Source: Mayamaea pseudoterrestris
Lineage: Eukaryota; Bacillariophyta; Bacillariophyceae; Sellaphorales; Sellaphoraceae
Length of the DNA stretch: 64,000 nt
Direction: 5' to 3'
NCBI GenBank assembly: GCA_027923505.1
Contig: BROI01000003.1
Span: 1,178,001 to 1,242,000 of the forward strand
Position numbers and translations under genes: made by a program. Under the pieces are notes generated by a model that did not search any database, had not been told where the DNA came from, and worked only from the letters and a program-made list of their open reading frames with translations. Numbering within the stretch: position 1 is the first letter of the stretch; each line of letters begins with the position of its first letter. This document shows positions 50,750-62,631 of this stretch, one piece after another.

Positions 50750-53700
50750 CTACAGTTCCGTCTTTTCAGCAGGAGGGTCAGTCGCATTGGTGGACTCCGC
50801 AGAGGCGCCTCCATTCGTCGACTCTTCCGCTTCATCACCATCCGCATTGCTCGCTGCCGTCGTGCTATCCGTTGTGGTCGAATTCTCGTCAGCGGCGGGC
50901 GATGTTGCATTCTCAGCCTTTGTCTCATTTTTTATTGGTTTCGGTTTGGGCTTTCGGCTCAGCTTCATGACGAGGGCTTCGACATCCTTGGTTTGAAGTG
51001 GAACCTCAGCACTCGTAAAAGCTGGGTCCTCGTGTGGCTTCTTTGCCGCCTGTGCATCCTCTTTGTCAGCGATCCACTTTCGCACGTCGTTAATGGCTGC
51101 TGCAACCGGTTCCTTTTCGTCTGCTGCAATGTGAGGCATAGTCTTTTCCCATTTTGTCATAAGTTGTTCTATTTCGTCAAGCTTTTTCTTCAAAGCGACG
51201 ATCGCAGCAGGACGTTCGGTGGATTCCTTAATTCTGAGCAAAATCTTTTCGAATGGAGTGGAAAGCTCGGCAAATTTGTCTTCCATGTTGGGGAAATCAG
51301 CGCTGTATCCTTCGTCATCCATCCACTCTTGTGCGTCCTCAGCCAGCTTTCGAACAACGTCCCTCTGTTCTGCTGTCGTCACCTTTTCAATCGCCTCAGC
51401 ATCGTCTTCAAGCTTATTTTTGATTTTGTAAATGTAAGCTTCGAGATTATTCCGAGACTCTTCCAGCATCATGCGTTCCTTATCGCGCTGCGCCATTTCC
51501 AAAAGCTTTTGCTTGGACGCGGCAAGAACCTCGGCCGAATGAGGCTGAACCCTGCCTTCGTAGTAAGTTGTCACGTCCAAGGTCTTCTTATGCAGTCGTT
51601 TCTTTTCCTGTGGGACAAAAGCGGGTTCAAGCGGCCGTATGCCAAACAGTCCCTGAGGTTAGACCTCGCTAGTTAACAATGGTCATGCAGCATAATTGCT
51701 CAACAAGCAACGCATAGTCTTACCTTGGTGACTTTAATTTTCTTCTTTGGCTTTTCTGCCGCTTTTCGCTTCGTATCTGCTGCTTTATCGGTTGCGTTGG
51801 ATTCCGTCTCGTCGGTGGCAGTGTCATTCGCCGCTTCTGTTGCAGAAGCGTCGCTCTCGGTTGTTTCGTTTGCAGCGTTCTCATCGTCCACCTCCACTTC
51901 TTCTTCCACAGTAAACGTATCTTCAACACTTGCTTCTGCTTTAATTAGTTGCGTAATGCCCGAAGAGCTAAGCTCAAACTGGAGCGAAACCTTAGGCTTG
52001 CCCAGTTTCTTCGCCTCCATTTCCTTGGCAAACGCCTCAACACCGGTAATATTGTACTTTTCGATTGACAAATCGGTTCCTTGCGGCAGAACTTCATCTT
52101 CAACATAATCCAGCGAACAATGAATGTCCTGGTCGTGAGTAAAAGCAATCGTCTTTTTCACTCCAAGCTTACCAAAGGACTTGAAGAGTACCGTCGTTTT
52201 GCTCCACGACTCCTCGTCGTTTTCAGAAACCGTGGCACCAGCCAAATCCGACAGTGACACTTGCATTGGAAATGGATTCAAATCAGTCATACCAACGTGT
52301 CGCACTCGAAAGGCTGTCGAAATGTTGGCACCAGCGAACGCTGCGCCCAAGGCCATGCTTTCATCAGAATTGATATGCAAACCCACTTCCATATCACCAA
52401 ATGTTTTGCCCAGTTCCGACTGAATCTTTGGAATACGCATGCCGCCTCCAATAAGCTCCATGCCTGTCAAATCAGCTGCAGTCTTGTTGGCCATTTGCAA
52501 TACACGAAGGGCAGGCTCCATGGCTCTCTGCAACAAACTAGCCGACATTTCCTCCAGCTGCGAGCGCGAAACGTGCGTCGCCAGTGCAACATCGTCGTGA
52601 ACGCCCTCAATGTGCACTGGAATTTCAACATTGGCACTGAGCACGTGCTTGATCTTGTTAGCCTGGATACGAAGCTTGGTCATGGCGCGAGGAAACTGGC
52701 GAACGTCTTGACCCTTGCGTCGACCCGTCTTTTCCCAAACGCCGTTGAAGTGATCGGCCAAGTGCTCCACCAGTAAATGATCAAAAGCATTACCACCCAA
52801 AGTAGTGTCCCATGCCTTGCTCAAAACTTCCAAAGCAGGCGATGGCTTTGGCTTGCCATACTTTTGCGGCTGCTCGTACGAAAAGAAGCGAATCAACGAG
52901 ACTTGCAACGAGGAAGCTCCCATGTTGTAAAACAGCAAAAGCTGATCACCATCTGCAAACGTCTTGTCCATGGCATAATGCAACGCTGCCGCCGTCGTTT
53001 CGTCAATGAGCGTCAAAACGTTCAAGTCGGCAAGTTTGGCCGCATCCAGTAGCGCCAGTCGCTCCTTTTGCGTCGAATAGCTGGGAACCGTCAACACAAT
53101 GTCCTTTGGTGCCACGCTCATGCTTCCTCCCTGCTCGGCCGCGTAGGCGAGTGAAATGTCCACCGCATGCGTCAACACCATGGCGACAAGTTCCTCCGGT
53201 GTAAAGCTTTGGCCGTCCACGTTCAAGGTGACTCCGGAGCGGGTTTCGTTGTAGGTGGCGCCAATCGGGTAGTGACGCTCCGCGAGGACCTGTAGAAGAA
53301 GAAAGAAATGTGATCAGATACATGTATCACTTTATACTGCATTCATCTCATTTTTTCCTATATACTTCTCTTTCATCATATTTTTTTTACCATACCTGCA
53401 CAATGGGATGTTCCTCATCACGGCCCAAGAGTACACTCATTGCCTCCGGCGTTTGATGCGACTTTCGCGCCAGCAGTGACGCTGCATCGGCTCCGTAGAA
53501 GCGCTGATTCTGATCAAACAAAATCATTTGCTCCGTCTTGCGCTTGCTGTGCAGATTGGTGACAATTTCCAGCGGACTTCCCGACTGCACCAGCGCCACC
53601 TTCATGTAGAGACTGCCCAGGTCGACGCCGAGAATGGCGCGGGCATGAACTGATTGTGTAGCGAAAAGTAGGAGCAAGCAGGGAATTACTGCAAAGAGAA

Positions 53701-53752
53701 GAGTCAACTGATTCTTCATTCTGCTGCAGCTACTGGTAGTTGTTCGAGACAT
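50750..53752 (-). CDS. HYOU1: ER-lumen Hsp70-family chaperone GRP170/HYOU1
   Basis: Three exons (53396-53752, 51724-53289, 50750-51607) join at phase 0 to 926 residues. A signal peptide (LTLLFAVIPCLLLLFATQSVHA) precedes AILGVDLGSLYMKVALVQ (phosphate-1 loop of the Hsp70 ATPase), later LTLIDETTAAALHYA, DTTLGGNAFDHLL (phosphate-2 region) and MELIGGGMRIPKIQ. The substrate domain contains an acidic, Asn/Thr-rich insert with many N-glycosylation sites, typical of GRP170. A helical C-terminal lid (YYEGRVQPHSAEVLAASK) follows. The protein ends KTEL, a KDEL-type ER retention signal. GRP170 is the nucleotide exchange factor of BiP and a holdase for unfolded proteins. ATG at 53752 is the first that gives the signal peptide. 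Confidence 0.93.
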
Positions 53753-54593
53753 GACTGCAACTTGATGTGATGGCCGATGAACCGATGAATGATGGAACGA
53801 GCCGGGGTGCGAAAGACGTAAATTGAAAGCGCAAATTATCCACTCGATGCTCTCTAAATGAGACTCCAAATCAGCAGGAATTGACGTTCAAGTATTGTAA
53901 CAAAGTAATGATATGCTACTCGACTACAAGTATCATTCGTCGCATTCGACTCGTCGCGCGTTTCCAAGGCGAACATCCACGTGTTGGCGCGATTCACTTG
54001 TGCGGCTCTCGAGGGCATGACGCATGCAATAGAGTCATGGTACGACAAACTTTTCACGGGTGTATTTTCATTGCAGCTCTCAATTGAAAACGTAGTTTTT
54101 GGCAGTATGTATTCACTGAAATTGTGCACAAATCGGGCATCATAGTACAATGCTTTCAACGGGATCAGACGCTGTTACTATAGTTAGCAGAACTACGGTC
54201 ATTGGTGCATTAATGTTTGATGTATACCGGTACGCAACGGAAGCATCGCAGGGATGTGAGAGTCGCATAGGCATGCTCCGTTTCCATTCCTCTTCCCCGG
54301 CCCCAATAAAATTGAACAAGTCTGCTAATGCTCGTTGACTCAACTAGCTGACCCGCTGAAGAATAGAATTGCCGACGCATTGCTGCAACTGAAACAAGTT
54401 TTGGATGCTATTGCTTGTACGTCTTTCATACCTCGCCGTGGAACGGCCGCGAAAGAACATTGGACGAGTGTCCTTTTGCGCATCAATGAATAGTGGATCA
54501 ACTTAAATGTTAATTCATAGATTCACTTGTCAATAAGCAAGTTTCATCGTTAATAATTTGGTTTATTGACACCAAAAGCGTGTCCGCCTCGTT
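53753..54593. other. Intergenic, 5' side of the GRP170 gene
   Basis: About 840 bases between the GRP170 promoter side and the 3' end of the MYND gene. Only short unsupported frames were seen. ATGACGCATGC-type bZIP-like sequence near 54017 and ACGT-containing stretches occur, but no defined ER-stress element could be confirmed. Confidence 0.4.
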
Positions 54594-55250
54594 TCAATTA
54601 TGTTTCGCTGCCGCTGCCCCCTTTTCAATCAAGCCGATAGCAACGTCTCCGCGCTTCCGCATTTCTTTGCATAGCTGCTTGTGCCTTTTCCAGTCGACCA
54701 ATTGACAATTCTCGCAACAATAGGCGGTTGTGGCGCATCTGCTACACTCAAACATTTCATTCACTGGCACCTTTTTGCGACATTTCGGATTCCGACAGTG
54801 TTCATAATGGGTCGCCCGCTTCAATTTCTCGGCAAGCTCGACAAAGCAGCGACATGGCGCTCGCTCGTAAAGGTAAAGCTTCAGCTTTTCTTCGGAAAAC
54901 ATGTCTTGCACGAATTTCGTCACGTCAAAATTGGAGAGGTGAATAGTCATTTCGACCATACTAATCGTGCGTACAATCGCTTTGACTTGGTATGTCAAGA
55001 GTGAATCCAATCGATGCTGTTTGTTGCTCAGCATGCGAAGACCTGTTGCAGTCAGCTTCCTGGCCAAGGTAGCTCCGCCGAACGGGCCAAAAATGGCATT
55101 CTTAAGGTCCTGCGGCATACGTTCAGTTAGGGAAAGGTTTGTATCAAGAATGTGGCGCATGCAGACATTCATGGACTCTTTGTATGGATCACTTCCATCC
55201 TCAAGCACAGTAGAATACCCATGGTCACATGGTGTTGTTGCAGCGGCCAT
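54594..55250 (-). CDS. MYND-type zinc finger protein
   Basis: A single exon of 218 residues. Near the C-terminus the pattern CRNPKCRKKV, FECSRCATTAYCCENCQ and WKRHKQLC supplies the seven Cys and one His of a MYND zinc finger (C-x4-C, CxxC, CxxxC, HxxxC), a protein-interaction module that binds Pro-rich partners. The N-terminal 140 residues are helical, with no recognised domain, and include FGGATLARKLTATGLRML. No SET domain is present, so it is not a SMYD-type methyltransferase. A scaffold or adaptor function is likely, but the partner is unknown. The start ATG is the first in frame. Confidence 0.82.
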   Translation of the reverse strand: MAAATTPCDHGYSTVLEDGSDPYKESMNVCMRHILDTNLSLTERMPQDLKNAIFGPFGGATLARKLTATGLRMLSNKQHRLDSLLTYQVKAIVRTISMVEMTIHLSNFDVTKFVQDMFSEEKLKLYLYERAPCRCFVELAEKLKRATHYEHCRNPKCRKKVPVNEMFECSRCATTAYCCENCQLVDWKRHKQLCKEMRKRGDVAIGLIEKGAAAAKHN

Positions 55251-55595
55251 AATATCAAGGTAAGTGTGTATCGAGATTCAAGATACAAAGATACAAAGTG
55301 GCATATGGCATGCAACATAATGCCACGAAGGAGCAAAGTTAAGAGTCGCATCGGCATGCTAATAAATGTCCTGTGACGTAGTTTTCAAGAGATAAATAGA
55401 TGTACTTAACCCCAAAAGTAGTTTTCATTCCCGTTTTCATTCTTGTCACGCTTTCTTCCATTCGAATCGAAACTGCCACCATGAGAATCGACTTCGGCGC
55501 ACTACTTTGGAAAAGCACAATCGATCATTGATTGCGAGGCAGCAGGCTCAATCAAAAGTAGAAAAGATATCTCACCAGCAAATCTATTCTATTTG
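55251..55595. other. Divergent spacer
   Basis: Between the MYND gene (minus) and the SLC35F6-like gene (plus), so both promoters must lie here. The sequence is AT-rich with no coding evidence and no recognisable element. Confidence 0.4.
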
Positions 55596-57088
55596 ATGAA
55601 TATCCTCAACATTATGACCGACAGCAATAGCAATACAAACGCCAACGCTGCAACGCCGGCTAGCAATAACGATGACAATAATAATGAGCGCATCATGCAC
55701 ACTCGCACCTACCAAAACTTGATCTTTGCAACGGCGTTGATCGCTGGAACAGCTGCCTCCATTCTGAGCAAGAGTTTGTTGGAGACGCATGGCAAATTGA
55801 ACGATCATCAAGACGGCGAAGACGAAAAGACGGAGCAGTTCGCCAAGCCATTGGCACTGACGCTTGGCATGTTTGTGAGCTTGATGCTGGTTGGATTACC
55901 GCTGCATCTACTGGTCGTCTACATGAAGATTCCATTTCCAGGATACATTCACATTCGACGATCCGGCAACGCCATTGTCGTCGAGGCGCCATCGGACGAT
56001 GGCGACGAAACGACGCCACTCATCATTCCGCGCGACGGCGGCGACTTGAATTCAGTGCCATCATGGATGTACTTGTATTTGGGCATGCCGGGGCTCTTTG
56101 ACTTGCTAGCCACGGCGCTGGCCATGATTGGACTCATGTATGTCAATGTGAGCGCCTACCAGTTGCTTCGTGCCACTGGCATTGTGTGGTCGACGGTGCT
56201 GCATCAGAATCTGTTTGCGCAGCGGTACTTTTTCTTTCAATGGATTGGCGTGGTGTGGAATGTTTTTGCCATCTTTTTGGTAATTCTCGCGAGCGTATTG
56301 AATGCCTGCTTTGAACCATCCGTTAGTACGAGAGCAACGCTTGGTGGCATTGCACTGCTGCTTCTTTCGACATTGGTGCAGTCGCTCCAGTTGGTGGCGG
56401 AGGAAAAGGTGATGAAGGAGGATGCTCCGCGGGCTCCTCCACTCTTGCTGCTCGGCATGGAGGGACTCTGGGGAACATTGTTGTGCGGGGGGATCTTGTA
56501 TCCGATCGCCATGTGGATTCCGGGCAGCGACCATGGGTCGTTGGAGAGTCCGCACAGTGCCTGGGCCATGCTGGTGCATACACCGGCGATTCGAAACATG
56601 TTTCTATTGTACATGGTGTCAATCTGTCTGTACAGCTTGTTTTCCTTGCTGCGTAAGTACAAAGGAAGAGTGGAGAGCACTATTGTATTGTCGACTTGTA
56701 ATGCTCACAACATACCATTTCTCTCACTTGTTACGCAGTCACAGTCAGCTTGAGCAGTACATGGCATAACATTCTCGACAATGCTCGTCTACCGCTTGTT
56801 TGGGGCGTTGACCTTGTCATCTACTACTTTGTGACAAAGGGTAACTATGGAGAGCCTTGGACGGGTTACAGTTGGCTGCAGCTGGCTGGTCTCATTTTCT
56901 TGATTTATGGTACATGCATTTACAATGCACCCGACACGCCGTCAATTCGCTTGGAGGGACAGTGGTACGCCTTGGGCATTAATCTTGCTCCAGAATATGC
57001 CGAGATTGAATTGCAGCGCAACCCTGCAGTTCCTGGTGTGGTCAAGTGGCTCGGAAGTGCGCTTGGTCGGCGATTAAAGTTTGGGTAG
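55596..57088 (+). CDS. SLC35F6-like drug/metabolite transporter, copy A
   Basis: Two exons (55596-56652, 56739-57088) join at phase 1 to 468 residues. About ten transmembrane helices are visible, including LIFATALIAGTAASIL at the start, MPGLFDLLATALAMIGLMYV and QLLRATGIVWSTVLHQ in the middle, and LQLAGLIFLIYGTCIYNAP at the end. LFDLLATAL with YVNVSAYQLLRAT is characteristic of SLC35F6/TMEM-type members of the DMT superfamily, found in lysosomes or mitochondria. The hydrophilic loop SDDGDETTPLIIPRDG is acidic. The substrate is unknown. The paralogue at the right edge shares both the intron position and the WIGVxWNV blocks. ATG 55614 is a possible later start. Confidence 0.85.
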
Positions 57089-57234
57089 TTGAAATTGCGT
57101 TGGATGGAGTTTCGCTACAGTTTGGACCTCGTTTTGCCTAATTATAGAAGTGTACAAAACGAAAGCAGCCCAGTCAGAGTCGAAAGCAGCTACCTATTGT
57201 ATTAAATTACTTGTATTTCAAACCCATTGTTTTA

Positions 57235-59015
57235 CTACGTACTCTTTAGAGTTGGTTTTGCCGCCGGTGCGCCCATCAATGGAGGCACCTTGGCGCCCGA
57301 CGCTTGCGCACTCGTGCCCCACGTTCCCATGGTAACCAACTCCTCTGACGCCGTCGGATGGATCGCTACGGACGCATCGAAATCAGCCTTGGTGGCACCC
57401 ATCTTCATGGCCACGCCGAATCCTTGCATAATCTCATCCGCTCCCATCCCAATCATGTGCAAACCAACCACCTGCTCTTCGACTCCAGCGCAAATGATCT
57501 TGCACTTTGTCTTGGGTTTGTCGCCAGGTTCCATATCAAACATGGAGTAGTATAAGTTTACAAATGTCGAGTTGTAAATGTTCAAATTGTCGCGTCCATA
57601 CTTTTCGACAGCTTGCTTCTCCGTCAACCCGCAGGTCCCAATGACGGGATGCGAAAAGACCACCGTCGGCACCAAGTCGTAACTCGCCTTGGCTTCTGTA
57701 ATGCCACCAAATAGTCGATCCGCCAATCGGCGTCCCGCCGCAATCGCCATGGGTGTTAGCTCGACCTTGCCGCAAACATCTCCAAGCGCCAAAATGTTGT
57801 CGACGTTGGTGTTTTGATACTCGTCGACCAGTATAGCTTCCGACTCTTCGTGCTGCTTGACTCCAACCGCCTCCAAGTGTAATCCCTTGACGCAGGGAAT
57901 GCATCCGTAATTTCCGTCCAAGTTTGGCAATCGACCCGGTGCCATGAGGACAACGTCGGCCCCTTCAATGACTTTACCATTTTTGCAAGTAACCTTCTTC
58001 TTGCCAGTTTGCTCGTCCAGTTCCACCTTGTCCACTCCTTCCGTGTTGCGATGAATGATCATTCCCTGCCGCTGCATTTCCGCGTCCAAAAAATCGGAAA
58101 TGTCCTCGTCAAACTCGCGCATGGCCTTGTGCTTGCGCACCACCAAGTGCGTTTCGCTACCCAATCCGTTTAAGACTCCGGCGAGCTCCACTGATATGAT
58201 GGAACAAGATAGTTAGAGTGGTGAGTATGAGGATAGAACGACGCGAGGAATGCAAAGTGCAGAATTCTTACCTGCAATGTAACCAGCTCCAACAACCACC
58301 ACCTTTTCTGGTTGCTCCTCTAACTCGAAAAAGCCATCACTGGTAATGCAATGATCCTGCACTCCCTCACCTGGTGGCACCATTGGCATGCCACCCGTGG
58401 CAATCAAAATCTGGTCCGCCGTCACTTGCGTGTGACTCCCATCGTTGAGCGCCACTGCAACCGTATGTGCGTCAACAAAACTGGCCCATCCATCCAGTAG
58501 CTTGACACCCGCCTTTTCCAATCCGCTCACGTAAATACCGTTCAAGCGTTGAATATACTTGTCGCGTTTCTCCTTCATGAGTTTCCAGTCAATCTTGCCG
58601 GGTGCCGGCGCAAAGGTGTAGTGCGTGGCTTCGTGTTTGAGGGTTTCCGCCATGGTGGCGGCTTGAAACATGATCTTCTTTGGGACGCATCCCTTGTGGA
58701 CGCACTGGAATTATTAAAAGGATTTACTAGAGTACATGAATGAGTGGATGTAACGAGAAACAATTCATAAAAGAGAGCTTTCAAAAGAATCCTCTACTAC
58801 GGCAGCTCATCGTCTCTCACACAACACTTGCTTCACACACTCGTACGTACCGTTCCTCCCCAATGCTTTCCTTCAACCACGCACACCTTGCGGCCGTAGT
58901 TGACGGCGGCTCGCTTCGCCGAGCTCACGCCGCCCGATCCGCCGCCAATCACCAAGTAGTCGTAGTCGTAGTTATGGGACTGCTGCTGCTTTTCGTGAGA
59001 GCCTCGCAGCGCCAT
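57235..59015 (-). CDS. GR: Glutathione reductase
   Basis: Three exons (58851-59015, 58272-58704, 57235-58190) join to 517 residues. The FAD-binding loop is [17 protein letters not shown]. The redox-active disulfide is CVHKGC (Cys56 and Cys61, the first two blocks joined by intron 1) followed by VPKK. The NADPH fold is [16 protein letters not shown], with basic residues in [12 protein letters not shown] that fit the 2'-phosphate of NADPH. The second FAD contact is [18 protein letters not shown], and the C-terminal [11 protein letters not shown] supplies the catalytic His-Glu pair. It reduces GSSG with NADPH. There is no leader, so it is predicted cytosolic. GR is distinguished from trypanothione and mercuric reductases by these residues. 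Confidence 0.94.
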
Positions 59016-59223
59016 GATTCAAATTGTTTACTAGATGTCTTTACTTCTACGAGCAGGTATTCTATTTCAATCTTTTAATATTATCTTCTCCCGGTTTAAC
59101 AGAGGAGGCGCGATGGACGATGTGAGGGTGTGACTCGCTGACTTGGCGCGAGGACGACGAACAAAATGGAAAGATCCGCGAATGAACGCTATTTTCAAAG
59201 AATGAGTCATGTTTTACTTACTG
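59016..59223. promoter_or_regulatory. Promoter side of glutathione reductase
   Basis: About 200 bases between the GR start and the TTAA-bounded element. GR is on the minus strand, so this must be its promoter. No motif is certain. Confidence 0.35.
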
Positions 59224-60215
59224 TTAGGCGCGAAACTAGCGGCGGATGTTTCGTTGTTTCATTGCACCGTGCAATGAAACATGGTGCAACAAACCAATCA
59301 GCGGGCTTTCATTTTTCGTTGCACGGTGCAACCACGTCATCAAACTCCAACTCTAACTCTCAAAATGACGGTTCGTCGCGCATGCAACTCGCACAAAAAC
59401 CACCATGGTTGATCCTACAGAAACCAGCGCATAGCTTACCTATTTAGCCACCAAATTCCATTTTCTTCTGCAGATGGCTTCTTCATGCTTCATAGGACTA
59501 TATGGAAAAGAGCGTCACAATAGAAGTGTTGCGTTATTGCAGCAGCCTTCGTACAAAATGTTGCTCTTTGGCTATCATTTCGCCAACGCAGTTCCATCGC
59601 TTGCCTCTACCAATACCAGTAATTTAATGTTAACAAACAATAAAGCTACTAGTATAGTGAAAGCTTGTTAATAATGTAAAGTCTTGTGCTTGTAGAAGCG
59701 TGGGTGCCGGAGGACTGTTTGGTTGTAGTTGGAGTCTCGCTCGTTCCAACAGTACGCTTGACGAAACCACGACGCGGAAGGAATTTATGCCAATTAACCA
59801 ACCAAAAATGCTTGATGATAATGACAGTTCTTATCTCTGCTCTTTTCGTATCATGACGCTGCCTAGAAAGTGTCAATAAAGACGGTTGGGGCGGCATGAT
59901 CGTCGGTGGATTTCATGCACCGTCATGGCAAGATGTCACTGGATCTACAGGCTTAACTAGCCGCGGGATCATGCTAAATTTTGTTATGTGAGTCCTCTAT
60001 ATACTAACGATGATGCATGCAAAGTTTGGCTGCGGGACCAAGCTCCAAAGTGAAGATAGAGGCTCCAAACATCACCAAACATCACGGTGCAACGAGGGTA
60101 CGATGTTTCATTGCTCCGGATGCACGGTGCAACGTGAGTTCCGGGTGATTTGATGCACCGTGCATCACCGTGCAACGAAACATCGAAAAAAATCGCCGCT
60201 AATTCCGCCCCTTAA
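59224..60215. mobile_element. Non-autonomous DNA transposon with inverted ends
   Basis: The ends are inverted repeats: left TTAGGCGCGAAACTAGCGGCGG, then GATGTTTCGTTG; right (reverse complement) TTAAGGGGCGGAATTAGCGGCG, then GATGTTTCGTTG after a short gap. The boundaries TTA and TTAA are like piggyBac-type targets, although the left one is degraded. Inside each end lie palindromes TGCACCGTGCA or TTGCACCGTGCAA (near 59262, 59318, 60121 and 60154), possible transposase-binding subterminal repeats. The 990-base interior has only short unsupported frames, so it is non-autonomous. Confidence 0.62.
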
Positions 60216-60273
60216 GGTTCAGTCGGTTAGCTACTACTTTACGCACCAGGCTAACCAAGTTATCGTTTATTCT

Positions 60274-62631
60274 CTATGTATCGCTGTCACTCGAGTCATC
60301 ATCCGCCATTTGCTTGACCGCTTCAAGTAGCTCCCTCTTTCGTTCGGACGACTCAACCAATCGTTCAATGTCTAAAGCCTCCTGCTTGTCACTCTCCACC
60401 AGGTCGCGAATCTCACCATCCACCTTGGCTTCCACGTCAAAGACAAACTCGGGATCCTCATTGTCATTGCTTTCCGTCTCGTGACTCGTGTCTCGGTTCA
60501 AATTGCGCTTGACCATCATTTTCTTCAAGGGATTCTCGTTCGCTTGGTGTGGCTCATCCTCGGGCTCCTCCAACGCACCCACGAGTCGCTCCACCTTGGC
60601 CACTAATATCTTCTTTTCGTCAGCCTGCATTATTTCAAAGCACCATCCACGGCTCATGATAAAGTCGCCAACCCGAGGAATCTCGCCGGCACAGTAACAC
60701 AAAAAGCCAGACAAGGTACTAAAATCTTTCAAGGCTTCGCCTTCGGCAAGCTCCAAGCCCAAAATGGTGTTGCAATCCTCCAAGTCGGCATCGCCGCGAA
60801 CGATAAACGTTCCGTCCTCTCGCAACGTAATGGAATCTTCCGAAAATTCAAAATCTTCCTCATCGTCTTCGTCATAAATTTCACCAACTACTTCCTCGAC
60901 AATATCTTCCAGCGACACCAATCCTTCCGTGCCACCAAACTCGTCCACGACAATGGCCATGTGCACGCGGCGGCGTCGCATCTCCTGCAGCACCGACCAG
61001 CCATTGGCAGTGTCGGGAACAAAGTAGCATGGTTCGATCAAGTCGGCTTCCTTGATGGACATTTCCATGCGCTTGGCAAGCTCCAGTGGCGTCAGCGAGC
61101 GCACGTAGCCTTGCGAGTCGCCCTTGGTGGACTTGAGTTCGACGCGCTCTTGCGAGTATTCGTGCGGCTTGCTGCGTGTGGTAGTAGTGCTGGTACTGGG
61201 AGTGGAGGGTTTATCGACAGACGATACCAACGTTGCGGCGGCAGCGTCGTCGGTATTTGCGTCGTCATGCTGCGCCTGCACATCGTTCACATCATGTGCA
61301 TCATGCACTTCCGTCTCCACTGGCGTCTCCTCCACTTTCACAACCACTTCCGTCGGCATGCGAGCCAGCTTCTTGGTGAGTAGACCGTCATCGACAATGA
61401 CGCCATGCACGAAAAAGTCCAATACACTCTTGGCTAAAATGACTCCCACAACATTGTCAATCTCGCCGTCGTACACTGGAATGCGCGAATAGCCCGACTC
61501 GCGAACGACTCCAAGCACCGACACGACGCTCGAGTCGCACGGCACTGCCACCACCTCCACACGAGGTCGCATTATCTCCTTGACGCGCTGATCCTGCAAG
61601 TTCAAAACGCCTTGAATCATTTCCTGCTCGCCATGATCAATCGTTCCACTGTCGAGTGCACCAGTGACAATGAGACGCAGCTGGCTATCTGAAACACCAT
61701 CGCCAGCGCCGGTTCCCTTCATGCCAAACATGGTCAATGTTCGCTTGGCCAGCCAGCTCAATGAACTACCAAGTGGACTGACAATGACGGAAATGATGTT
61801 GACGGGTGGAACCATGAATCGCGCAACGGTTTCAGCATTTGTCACACCCAAGCTCTTTGGCAAAAGCTCCACGAAGAATAGCGTCAAACCGGTCAGTGCA
61901 ATCGCTCCGTATCGCTCACCCCGCGTTCCAAACAAGCCAGCCACGAGATGCGTAAAGAGCGTCGTTGCAAAAATACTGCAGGCAGTGCTTGTCACTAAAA
62001 TCGTCGTCAACACTTTGGTAATATCTTCATTGAGCGTGCGAAAGACACCCTTGGCGTTGCCCTGCTTTTCCTCCTCCTCGGCAATCTCGCGCACCTTCCA
62101 GGGATACAAGGTCGTGATTGCAATCTCGCACGCGTGCAGCAGCGCCAAAACGACAAAGAGGCCGAGAAAGAGGGCGCCCAAGCTCAACGCGTCCTTGCGC
62201 TCCAGCGCCACGACGGATGCGCGACTGCCGAAACCGCCGCCGCCACCCGCCAATGCCATCTTTGGTGACATGCATGCAGTAGATAATAGTGCAATCATGC
62301 TGATTGACGCAAAGTGAAGAATGCGGCGGCGTTTGGAAGTAGATGAAACTGTATTTTGATTTGCTCTTGCTTTCATGGGATTCGACCATGATGATGCTGC
62401 TTCTCTCTTCTCGCGGCTCCATCGCTTCCAAAATTTCCATTTTCCTGATTTAATTCTTCTCTCTATAGTTACTTTATGACTCGCTGTAAGCCTTGTCGTT
62501 GCTTGTAACCTTTTATGTTTTAAGGAAAATGATTGGACGAACTCGGTCGCGCGAGCGGTTCTAGGAAGCGTCGCAAAGCCCTCGACGAGATCATTACAGC
62601 AAATCAACGAGAGAAGTAGATATGAACGCAT
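60274..62631 (-). CDS. CNNM/CorC-like membrane protein, predicted plastid Mg2+/Co2+ transporter
   Basis: A single exon of 785 residues. The leader has Phe at about residue 19 (VEG-FATLPR), a plastid signal, followed by a basic transit region. A DUF21/CNNM transmembrane domain starts near residue 147 (LSLGALFLGLFVVLALLHACEIAITTLYP) and continues with SLGVTNAETVARF. Two CBS motifs follow: IMRPRVEVVAVPCDSSV (about 353) and LIEPCYFVPDTANG to FGGTEGLVSLEDIVEEVVGEIYDE (about 535-590); a CorC/HlyC domain lies near 597-680. This matches Arabidopsis chloroplast MGR8/MGR9, which take part in Mg2+ transport. An Asp/Ala/Thr-rich loop separates the CBS motifs. The ion is inferred from the family. Confidence 0.88.
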   Translation of the reverse strand: MRSYLLLSLICCNDLVEGFATLPRTARATEFVQSFSLKHKRLQATTRLTASHKVTIERRIKSGKWKFWKRWSREKREAASSWSNPMKARANQNTVSSTSKRRRILHFASISMIALLSTACMSPKMALAGGGGGFGSRASVVALERKDALSLGALFLGLFVVLALLHACEIAITTLYPWKVREIAEEEEKQGNAKGVFRTLNEDITKVLTTILVTSTACSIFATTLFTHLVAGLFGTRGERYGAIALTGLTLFFVELLPKSLGVTNAETVARFMVPPVNIISVIVSPLGSSLSWLAKRTLTMFGMKGTGAGDGVSDSQLRLIVTGALDSGTIDHGEQEMIQGVLNLQDQRVKEIMRPRVEVVAVPCDSSVVSVLGVVRESGYSRIPVYDGEIDNVVGVILAKSVLDFFVHGVIVDDGLLTKKLARMPTEVVVKVEETPVETEVHDAHDVNDVQAQHDDANTDDAAAATLVSSVDKPSTPSTSTTTTRSKPHEYSQERVELKSTKGDSQGYVRSLTPLELAKRMEMSIKEADLIEPCYFVPDTANGWSVLQEMRRRRVHMAIVVDEFGGTEGLVSLEDIVEEVVGEIYDEDDEEDFEFSEDSITLREDGTFIVRGDADLEDCNTILGLELAEGEALKDFSTLSGFLCYCAGEIPRVGDFIMSRGWCFEIMQADEKKILVAKVERLVGALEEPEDEPHQANENPLKKMMVKRNLNRDTSHETESNDNEDPEFVFDVEAKVDGEIRDLVESDKQEALDIERLVESSERKRELLEAVKQMADDDSSDSDT

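Noticed and set aside
59474-59897. Short frames inside the TTAA-bounded element, considered as a transposase
   Set aside because: Too short and without DDE-type catalytic residues; the element is treated as non-autonomous.
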